A stretch of 64,000 nt of DNA from JAKFEW01 sp036675505 (GTDB lineage: Bacteria; Cyanobacteriota; Sericytochromatia; S15B-MN24; JAQBPE01): positions 1-64,000 of the forward strand of contig JAKFEW010000125.1 of NCBI GenBank assembly GCA_036675505.1, given 5' to 3'. The notes below the pieces were generated by a model. That model searched no databases. It was not told the origin of the DNA and was given only the letters and a program-made list of their open reading frames with translations. This document shows positions 57,814 through 64,000 of this stretch, one piece after another. Each line of letters starts with the position of its first letter. The stretch's first letter is position 1. Made by a program: the position numbers and the translations under genes.

Positions 57814-60660
57814 TCAAGCTTGGTTGAGCATGCCGCCGTGCTCGGCCCAGAACGCGTCCAGGTCGAAGTGGTGCACCAGCCGCCACCAGGTCCGCTGCCA
57901 GCCGCCGATCGCGGTGCGCAGGCCCTCGAACTCGGTGTACACGTCCTGCACGCCCTTCTTCGCCGTCTCGACCGCGGGGCCCGCGGCGTCGAGCCGGGCC
58001 TTGAGCGCGCCGGTCTTCTCGGCGTAGGCCTTGCGCTCGGTCTCGACCACGGCACGCAGGGGCGCGACCTTGGCCTCGTGGGTCTTGCGGGCACCCTCCA
58101 GGCGGCCGTTCGCCGCGTCGACCTGGCCGCGCGCCGTGACGACCTGCGGGTGGTTGTCGCCGTTGCGGCGATCGCGCTCGCGCTTGGCCTCCGCCACCGC
58201 ATTCTCGCGGGCCCTGTGCTTGGACGCGAGCTGGGCCACGAGCTGATCGATGGTCTTGGGCAGCTGGGCCTTCTCGCCGGTCAGGGCGGTGGCCTGGGCT
58301 TCCGCGTCGCGGATCGTGCGGATAGCGGTATCGCGCCCGTCGCGGGCCTGATCGATCTCGCCGGCCAGCGCGGCCACGCCCGAGAGGTGCGCCTTCGCGC
58401 GCTCGTCCTCGCGTGCCGCTGCTTCGAGGCGGCTGCGCTCGCCTCCGAGCCAGCCGCTCCCACCCTGGCGGGAACGCTCGTCCGACGCCAGGGCCCGCGC
58501 GTGGTCGCGCGAGCGGCGGCGCTCGGCGAGCCGCGATTCGATGCCGGGCAGCTCGGAGCCCGAGCGGACCTTCTCGGCGGTCAGCGTCGCGATGCGCGCG
58601 TCGGCGGTGGACAAGTCGCGCGCCGCGCGCTCGCGGCGGCTGCGCGCGGAAGCGAGCTCGTCGGCCAGGCCCTTGAGCCGGTCGTACGCCTGATCTTCGC
58701 GCGTCGCGGTGGCGCGCGCCTCGGTCTGGGTCGACCGCGCGCGCTCATGCTCGGCGGGGGCGCCGGACAGGGCGGACAGCTCCGAGCGGCGCTGCGACAG
58801 CACGGACTCCGCGTTGTCGGGGCTCGCGCCATGGCGCGACAGCTGGGCCGTGGCCTGCTCCACGCGGCCGTTGGCGTCGCCGTAGCGGCGCAGCGCCTCG
58901 TCATGGGCGGCCTTCGCGGCCGCGATCTTCCGCTCGACGTCGGCGTAGCGATCGAGCTTGGCCTTTTCACCAGCCAGCGTCGATTCGGCCGAGGACTGGG
59001 CCGACTGGGCGCGCGACAGCTCGCCCGCCGCGTCGCCGAGGGCCGACGCTTCCGAACGCTTCGACGAAATCGCCGAGCCGATGCTGCCCGGGCTCGCGCC
59101 GAGCGACGAGATGCGGCTTTCGAGCGACTTCACCTTGGCGTCGGCCTCGGCCCACTTCTCCTGGGCTTCGGCCAGGGCCGAGCGCGCCGGCGTCACTTTC
59201 GACGGGTCGCTGCCCTCCATCGCCTTGTCCAGCTCGTTCTGGCGGCGCGTCACGTGGCCCTTGAAGCCGGCGCGCGAATCCACCGCCGCGTCGTACTGGG
59301 TCTTCATCGACTCGAGCTGGTCGATCGCGCTCTCGAGCGACGCCTTGCGGCGGACCTTCTCCTGGGCGCGGCTCACGCCCTGGCGGGCCTCGCCGACCGC
59401 ACGCTCGGCGTCGCGCACGCGGCCACGCTGGGCGTCGAGCTCGGCGGTGCCGGCCATGGCGGTGTCGAGGTCGCGCTTCTTCGTATCCACTTCGCCGCGG
59501 GCGCTGGTGCGCGCCGAAGCAGCGGACGTGTACTGCTCCTTGGCGGCGGCGATCACCTCGACGGACGCCTGGAGGGTCTCGCGGCGGCGGACCCGCTCGG
59601 CGGCACGCTCGACGGCCGCATCGGCCTCCTTCGCGCGCGACTCGGCGGACTGGGCGCGCTGGCGCTGCGACTCGACGGCGCTGGGCGAGGCCTGGGGCTC
59701 GAGGCGGGAAATCGCGGCATCGGCCTCGCGGCGCTCGCCGGCGGCCTGGTCGCGGCGGACGATCTCGGCGGCGATCGCCCCGTCGTTGTTCGCGAGCACG
59801 CGGCGGGCATCTTCCAGCTGGCGCTCGAGCGACGCGACCTGCTCGGCAAAGTCACGCGCGCGGGCGTCGAGGTCGGCGAGCGCCTGGCGGTCGCGCGCCT
59901 GGGCGCGGTCGAGCGTGCCCTGGGCCTCGGAGCGGGCCCGGGCGGCGTCCTCGGCGCTCGCGCGGGCATCCGCCAGGCGGCGCTCGATCGTGGTGCCGGC
60001 GGGCACCCTGGCGAGCAGGGTCTCGAGCTCGCTGCCGAACCGCGTGCGGTCATTCTCGGCGCCGGCCTTGCGCTGGTGCTGGGCCGTGATGCGGGCATCC
60101 ATGCCGGCGAGGCCCGTGCGGGCGGCGCCGAGCTGACGATCGAGCGCCTCGGCGTCGCGGGCGAGCTGGGCGGCCTCGGCCTCGAGCTCGACCGAGCGGC
60201 GACGGCCGGGGTTGATGGCGTCGTCGAGGGCCTGGCGGGCCTGCGCGACGGCGGCCTCGGCCTCGGCGATCGGGGCGCTGTACAGGCGGTCGGTGTCGGC
60301 CAGCGAGCGCTCGGCGGCGTCGAGCGGGCGGCGCCATTCGGCGTCGGCGGTCGCCTTCAGCTCGCGCACGTCCGCGAGCTCCCTTTCGGCGCGGGCGAGC
60401 TCGGCGCGGGCGCCGGCGAGGTAGCCCGAGAACTTGATCACGTAGTTCTTGTACTCGTTGGGGTTCGCGAACTTCTTGGGCCGCTCGGCCTTCATCTTCT
60501 CGGTGGCGCGCAGCGTGCCCGCGGCAGGCTTCGGGGCCCGCGGCGCGGGCTTCGAAGCCGTCTCGCTCACAGCGACCACGGGCGCGCCGGCCTTCACAGC
60601 GGCCGTGGGGCGCACGGGGCGGGTGACCAGGGTCGGGCGGCTCGGCTGGATCGGGGGCAT
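57814..60660 (-). CDS. Large coiled-coil protein with Pro-rich N-tip
   Basis: 948 aa, ATG 60660 with GAGGAA upstream. After a Pro/Val-rich leaderless start (MPPIQPSRPTLV) and a basic region, nearly the whole length is Ala/Arg/Glu/Asp/Gln coiled coil, e.g. RAELARAERELADVRELKA and QRGRVRDAERAVGEARQ. The last 60 residues (GWQRTWWRLVHHFDLDAFW) are aromatic and different. It resembles cytoskeletal or SMC-like rods by composition, without ATPase heads. Upstream phased repeats suggest coregulation with surface proteins. Confidence 0.8.
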   Translation of the reverse strand: MPPIQPSRPTLVTRPVRPTAAVKAGAPVVAVSETASKPAPRAPKPAAGTLRATEKMKAERPKKFANPNEYKNYVIKFSGYLAGARAELARAERELADVRELKATADAEWRRPLDAAERSLADTDRLYSAPIAEAEAAVAQARQALDDAINPGRRRSVELEAEAAQLARDAEALDRQLGAARTGLAGMDARITAQHQRKAGAENDRTRFGSELETLLARVPAGTTIERRLADARASAEDAARARSEAQGTLDRAQARDRQALADLDARARDFAEQVASLERQLEDARRVLANNDGAIAAEIVRRDQAAGERREADAAISRLEPQASPSAVESQRQRAQSAESRAKEADAAVERAAERVRRRETLQASVEVIAAAKEQYTSAASARTSARGEVDTKKRDLDTAMAGTAELDAQRGRVRDAERAVGEARQGVSRAQEKVRRKASLESAIDQLESMKTQYDAAVDSRAGFKGHVTRRQNELDKAMEGSDPSKVTPARSALAEAQEKWAEADAKVKSLESRISSLGASPGSIGSAISSKRSEASALGDAAGELSRAQSAQSSAESTLAGEKAKLDRYADVERKIAAAKAAHDEALRRYGDANGRVEQATAQLSRHGASPDNAESVLSQRRSELSALSGAPAEHERARSTQTEARATATREDQAYDRLKGLADELASARSRRERAARDLSTADARIATLTAEKVRSGSELPGIESRLAERRRSRDHARALASDERSRQGGSGWLGGERSRLEAAAREDERAKAHLSGVAALAGEIDQARDGRDTAIRTIRDAEAQATALTGEKAQLPKTIDQLVAQLASKHRARENAVAEAKRERDRRNGDNHPQVVTARGQVDAANGRLEGARKTHEAKVAPLRAVVETERKAYAEKTGALKARLDAAGPAVETAKKGVQDVYTEFEGLRTAIGGWQRTWWRLVHHFDLDAFWAEHGGMLNQA

Positions 60661-60715
60661 GGGCGTTCCTCAGGCTCGGTGGTTCTCGACCTTATCGGGC
60701 AGCGGGGTCCGGATA

Positions 60716-60756
60716 TTCTTAATTAACAGTTAAGGTGAAGGGAAGGGTCAGTTAAA
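60716..60756 (-). promoter_or_regulatory. Four-unit 11-bp phased repeat
   Basis: Minus strand: TTAAC (60755-60751), TTCCC (60744-60740), TTAAC (60733-60729), TTAAG (60722-60718); exact 11-bp period over four units. Upstream of the coiled-coil gene. Confidence 0.6.
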
Positions 60757-60834
60757 TGGGATTCGCGCGAAGGCGTCCGCGGCGCCACCCTGCCGCCGCC
60801 GCTCGTTCCCTGAACGACGCAACACAGCGATCGC

Positions 60835-60864
60835 ATTAAGGGAAACTTGCAACACTCTTAATCC
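60835..60864 (+). promoter_or_regulatory. Three-unit 11-bp phased repeat
   Basis: ATTAAGGG (60835-60842), CTTGCAAC (60846-60853), CTTAATCC (60857-60864). Upstream of the NHL-type lipoprotein gene, on the opposite strand to the 60716 site. Confidence 0.55.
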
Positions 60865-60937
60865 AGGCACAACCTTAGCCCGGCAAGGATCCAGCGGGGC
60901 CCGGCGATAGAGGAGGTGGAGCCCCCTGGAGACACCC

Positions 60938-62233
60938 ATGCGTCACCCCGCCTACCTGATGATCGGCCTCGTCGCCGCCAGCATCGCCCTCACGGGCTGC
61001 GGGCGCGTCGGCTCGACCCAGGTCGCCCAGCCCCTCACGGGCGCCGCGGCGAAGAAGGCCGGAGGCGCGGGCGCCGTCGGCGGCGGCTCGACGAGCGGCG
61101 GACGGGCGCCCACCGTGAATATGATGGCCGCGGGCGTCGGCACGGCGAAAGGCACCGTGATCGACAAGGTCACCGGCCGCCCGCTCGCCGGCGTGACCGT
61201 CGTCGCCAAGAACGGCGGCCTGCGCGCCACCACCGACGCCAACGGCGCATTCGTGATCGCGGGCCTCACGGGCGGCAACCATGAGTTCGACGTCCAGACT
61301 TCCGGCCTCGTGATGGAGATGCCCGCCGGAACCCTGGTGATGCCGAACCAGATCGCCGACGTGCCGGTCATCGCCCTGGTGCCCGGCGCCGGCAAGTCCG
61401 GCGTGACGAGCGTGACCTACGTCAAGGACAAGGAAATCGGCCGTGACGGCGAGGCCCCCGCGACCCTGATCGACCCGATCGGCGTGGCGGCCCGCGGCGC
61501 CGACGTGCAGGTGCTCGACCTCAACCACTCGGCCTTCGTGAAGACGGGCATCGTCCGCCAGTACGACGCCGAGGTCGGGAAGTTCGAGGGCAAGTTCGGC
61601 GACTACAGCAAGTGGCTGGGCTTTGCCCAGATGAAGGACACCGTCGTCTCGATCACGATCGACCACCAGGGCCGCACCGTCGTGCTCGACGGCGCGAAGA
61701 AGCTCTGGCGCTTCGACGACGGCGGCAAGAAGGAGAAGGCCTCGGACCTCGACGTCGACGGCCTCGACATCGCCACCGACCCGACCGGCGCGCTGCTGAT
61801 CGCGGGCAGCGCCGGCATCACCAAGCTCACCGCCGACGGCGACAACCCCCAGCCGCTGGGCACCCTGACGGACTGCCGCGCGGTCGCGGGCGGCAAGGAT
61901 GGCGTCTGGGCGATCGCAGGCGGCAAGGTCACCAAGCTCGGCCCGGACGGCAGCGCGATGATGGAGTTCGGCGCCAGCGGCGCGGACGGCGGCGCGGCCT
62001 TCAGCGAGGCCGTCGACCTGGCCGTCGATCCCCGCAACGGCAACGTGATCGTCGTCGACAAGGGCGCCAAGCAGGTCTACGTCTACGACGGCATGGGCAC
62101 GCTGATCGGCAAGATCGGCCAGGGCGTGTTCGTGCAACCCGTCGCCGTGACGGTCGACGCCGGCGGCCGCGTCTACGTAGTCGACCAGGCGAAGGCCAAG
62201 GTCTACAAATTCTTACCTGGTGTCACTCGCTAA
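60938..62233 (+). CDS. Lipoprotein with carboxypeptidase-regulatory-like and NHL/propeller domains
   Basis: 431 aa. The signal ends ALTGC (Cys20), then a Gly-rich linker. Residues about 70-150 form a CarboxypepD-regulatory-like beta-sandwich (GTVIDKVTGRPLAGVTVVAK). From about 160 on, repeated blades with DHQGRTVVLDG, DPTGALLIAGSAG, and DAGGRVYVVDQAKAKVYKF suggest an NHL-like beta-propeller. GGAG at 60928-60931 supports ATG 60938. The stop lies in the first copy of a tandem repeat, so the C-terminal GVTR is repeat-encoded. Confidence 0.82.
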   Translation: MRHPAYLMIGLVAASIALTGCGRVGSTQVAQPLTGAAAKKAGGAGAVGGGSTSGGRAPTVNMMAAGVGTAKGTVIDKVTGRPLAGVTVVAKNGGLRATTDANGAFVIAGLTGGNHEFDVQTSGLVMEMPAGTLVMPNQIADVPVIALVPGAGKSGVTSVTYVKDKEIGRDGEAPATLIDPIGVAARGADVQVLDLNHSAFVKTGIVRQYDAEVGKFEGKFGDYSKWLGFAQMKDTVVSITIDHQGRTVVLDGAKKLWRFDDGGKKEKASDLDVDGLDIATDPTGALLIAGSAGITKLTADGDNPQPLGTLTDCRAVAGGKDGVWAIAGGKVTKLGPDGSAMMEFGASGADGGAAFSEAVDLAVDPRNGNVIVVDKGAKQVYVYDGMGTLIGKIGQGVFVQPVAVTVDAGGRVYVVDQAKAKVYKFLPGVTR

Positions 62234-62381
62234 GCGTCAGGTTCCGGATTAGAGCCGCAGGCGCTCCTGGTGTCACTCGCTAAGCGTCAGGTTCCGGATT
62301 AGAGCCGCAGGCGCTCCTGGTGTCACTCGCTAAGCGTCAGGTTCCGGATTAGAGCCGCAGGCGCTCCTGGTGTCACTCGCT
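62216..62381 (-). repeat. 50-bp tandem repeat, three identical copies plus partial
   Basis: Copies start 62216, 62266 and 62316 and are identical; a partial fourth runs 62366-62381 and then diverges. Each copy begins with the gene-end sequence GGTGTCACTCGCTAAG and ends in the mini-hairpin AGCGCC-TGC-GGCTCT on the minus strand. Hairpin family as at 2.9 and 50.7 kb. The perfect identity implies recent expansion. Confidence 0.92.
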
Positions 62382-62385
62382 GAGC

Positions 62386-62874
62386 CTAAGGGGCGGGCTG
62401 AGTCACCACCGGGCGGATCGGCAGCAGCGAAGCGGGCGACAGGCCCATGGTGCGCTCGGTCAGGCGGTTGATCGCGAGGTCGTAGTCCGCACGCCGCTGC
62501 ACCGCGAGGAAGTACGCGTCGACAGCGCTCCAGGCGGACATGCCCATGAACACGCCCACGATCACGAGGTCGCTGATCTTCTGGCCGCCCACGACGTTGG
62601 CGTCCGGAATCGCCACCTTGGCGGCCGTGTAACCGAGCAGGTACGAGCCCCACATCACCAGCGTGCGGTCGACATGGCCCATGTAGGCCTGGCCCGAGCC
62701 GGGGAAGACGAAGGACGCGACCGTCACGGTGCTGACGTTCGGCTTCGCGGCCACCAACCGCATCTTGATCGCGTCGGCCTCCTCGGGCGTCAGCGACACG
62801 GTCTGCGCGGCGGCGGGACCCGCGTTCAAGCCGATGGCGAGGGCCAGGGCGAGGATGAGCGGGGCGAAACGCAT
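62386..62874 (-). CDS. Small membrane protein with signal peptide
   Basis: 162 aa. A cleavable-looking signal (GLNAGPAAA) is followed by VASFVFPGSGQAYMGHVDRTLVMWGSYLLGYTAAKV and VIVGVFMGMSAWSAVDAYFLAV. This pattern resembles DUF5683/TM2-like proteins with paired helices around a PGxGQ motif. Function unknown. Converges on the repeat array at its 3' end. Confidence 0.72.
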   Translation of the reverse strand: MRFAPLILALALAIGLNAGPAAAQTVSLTPEEADAIKMRLVAAKPNVSTVTVASFVFPGSGQAYMGHVDRTLVMWGSYLLGYTAAKVAIPDANVVGGQKISDLVIVGVFMGMSAWSAVDAYFLAVQRRADYDLAINRLTERTMGLSPASLLPIRPVVTQPAP

Positions 62875-62920
62875 GAGACAGGGCTCCTGACAGGGGGTCG
62901 CCTGCCTTATACCCAGCGCG

Positions 62921-64000
62921 TCAGGGGCGCTGCGCGTTGAGCCCCTGGGCCTGGCGCGCGAGCCAGTCCTTGCCGATCACCACCGTATAGTCGGAGTAGA
63001 TGTTGCCGGTCGCCGCGACCACCACCTTGCCGACGCCGAGGGCCGTGGCGAGGGCCTGAGCACCCGCGATGTCGGCGTTCTGGGCGATGATCTGGGTCTC
63101 GGCCTGGCCGAGCTGGGCCGCGAGGCCGTCGAGCTCGACGCCGCCGTAGCCGGCCTGCGCCACGACCGCCTTGAGCGAGCGGACGCTCGCGCGATCGCCC
63201 ACGCCGTCGCGGATCGCGACCCGGTAGTAGCGCGGCAGCTTGGCCTCCACGGCCGACTGGGCGGTGAGGAAGGAATCCACGACGCGGCGGGTCGAGGCCA
63301 CGTCCGCGACCCAGTAGCTGACGCCCTCGACCGTGGTCGCGGCGCCGGGCACCATCGCGAGCTGGACGCGCTCGCGGTCGAGGTCCTTGCCGAGGGTCAC
63401 CAGCTTGAGCAGTTCCTCGTTCGTCAGGTTGGTCTCGAGGTTCTCCTTCGCGAGCGCGATCAGCTGCGGCGTCTTGAGGAGGTTGCTCGGCGTCAGGAAC
63501 TTCTTGAGCACGGCCTGCACGAACGCCTGCTGGCGCTGCACGCGGCCGATGTCGCCCAACTCGTCGTGACGGAAGCGCAGGAAGTCGTGGGCGTGCTTGC
63601 CGTCGAGCCGGTTCCAGCCCTTCTGGAGGTTGATGTGCAGGTTGCCCGCCCAATCGTTGTAGTACATCCGCTTGGGCACGAACACGTCGATGCCGCTCAG
63701 GGCGTCGACGATCTGCACGACGGCGCGCGTGTTGAGCAGCACGTAGCGATCGACCTGGACGCCCAGGAAGTCCGCCACGACGCGCGCGGCGAGCGTCGGG
63801 CCGCCGTAGGGGTTGGCGGCGTTGATCTTGAAGGTGCCGTGGCCGGGGATCGGCACGCGCGTGTCGCGCGGGATCGAGACGGCGCGCACCTGAGCGGTGG
63901 CCGGATCGAAGCGGGCCAGGACCATCGTGTCCGTGTTGCCCGTGAGCCCCATGACCCGCTTGCCGTTCTTGATCGTGTAGTTCACGTCGGTCGCCATGAC
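62921..64000 (-). CDS. LytR-CpsA-Psr (LCP) family protein, N-terminus beyond window
   Basis: The frame is open to the window edge; a methionine codon at 63997 lies inside the LCP core and is probably not the start. Visible motifs: GLTGNTDTMVLARFDP, VRAVSIPRDTRVPIPG, KINAANPYGGPTLAARVV and FLRFRHDELGDIGRVQRQQAF. A C-terminal LytR_C-like domain follows (YRVAIRDGVGDRASVRSLK). LCP enzymes transfer phospho-linked polymers to the cell wall. Partial gene. Confidence 0.9.
   Translation of the reverse strand, partial: VMATDVNYTIKNGKRVMGLTGNTDTMVLARFDPATAQVRAVSIPRDTRVPIPGHGTFKINAANPYGGPTLAARVVADFLGVQVDRYVLLNTRAVVQIVDALSGIDVFVPKRMYYNDWAGNLHINLQKGWNRLDGKHAHDFLRFRHDELGDIGRVQRQQAFVQAVLKKFLTPSNLLKTPQLIALAKENLETNLTNEELLKLVTLGKDLDRERVQLAMVPGAATTVEGVSYWVADVASTRRVVDSFLTAQSAVEAKLPRYYRVAIRDGVGDRASVRSLKAVVAQAGYGGVELDGLAAQLGQAETQIIAQNADIAGAQALATALGVGKVVVAATGNIYSDYTVVIGKDWLARQAQGLNAQRP

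Noticed and set aside
57778..60726. 982-codon open frame antisense to the coiled-coil gene
   Set aside because: Composition is a mirror of the Ala/Arg-rich minus-strand gene and there is no ribosome site; GC-rich coding DNA leaves antisense frames open.

Overview
The window is GC-rich bacterial chromosome, densely coded on both strands, with ordinary housekeeping genes next to many orphan secreted or surface proteins. Several features point to a non-photosynthetic relative of the cyanobacteria (Sericytochromatia/Melainabacteria-like). These are an AAA ATPase of the Ycf46 type, pantothenate synthetase and CMP kinase genes joined by a 4-bp overlap (fused into one protein in cyanobacteria), a Rieske protein, and a two-domain PRC-barrel protein. 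This placement is inference; no 16S rRNA gene is present. Many lipobox signal peptides suggest a didermic cell.

Layout. 0-4.5 kb: CBM9-like anchored protein, serC, tRNA-Gln(CTG) with a tandem-repeat leader, DUF4015-type lipoprotein. 4.5-9.9 kb: GAF histidine kinase overlapping a dual-specificity phosphatase, a stand-alone MshEN-repeat protein, a GH43-like lipoprotein and an orphan. 10-14 kb: Ig-like (BIG_2) protein, LolA-like lipoprotein, a polyproline C39-like cysteine peptidase and a small helical protein with weak Csm2 resemblance. 14-18 kb: GldA/GldF/GldG-type ABC operon with a DUF4340 protein. 18-25.6 kb: secreted protein, M30-like metallopeptidase, a dedicated Hsp70/GrpE pair, cmk-panC, PRC-barrel protein. 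25.7-29.6 kb: CHAP/NlpC-like and second polyproline C39-like protein, MBL hydrolase, lipoprotein. 29.6-33.4 kb: tightly overlapped der-plsY-rsmA-rlu operon. 33.7-38.6 kb: two tandem discoidin-glycosidase lipoproteins. 38.7-42.6 kb: HU, class II ribonucleotide reductase nrdJ with a long leader, a 64-aa protein. 42.7-49.5 kb: phospholipase D lipoprotein, TerC-type protein, deoxynucleoside kinase-hisS, Rieske protein, coaD and a DivIVA/ATP-synthase-b-like protein that appears to start at AUU, Sm-like protein. 49.5-57.8 kb: reverse transsulfuration pair, response regulator/Ycf46-like ATPase/HEAT operon, PHP metallohydrolase, two orphans. 57.8-64 kb: a 948-aa coiled-coil protein, an NHL-type lipoprotein, a small membrane protein, and an LCP-family gene cut by the window end.

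Two patterns recur across unrelated loci and are the main discoveries. First, about 50-bp tandem arrays occur at three gene boundaries (2.9, 50.7 and 62.2 kb). Each has a REP-like mini-hairpin of form AG-n-GCC-nnn-GGC-T between copies of the end of the adjacent gene, always in the same orientation relative to that gene. Second, TTAA/TTGAC-type half-sites phased at exactly 11 bp lie upstream of many of the orphan surface or secreted genes. This resembles an OmpR/PhoB-family (PHO-box-like) operator and suggests that the polyproline peptidases, phospholipase D, Ig-like protein, NHL lipoprotein and coiled-coil protein form one regulon.
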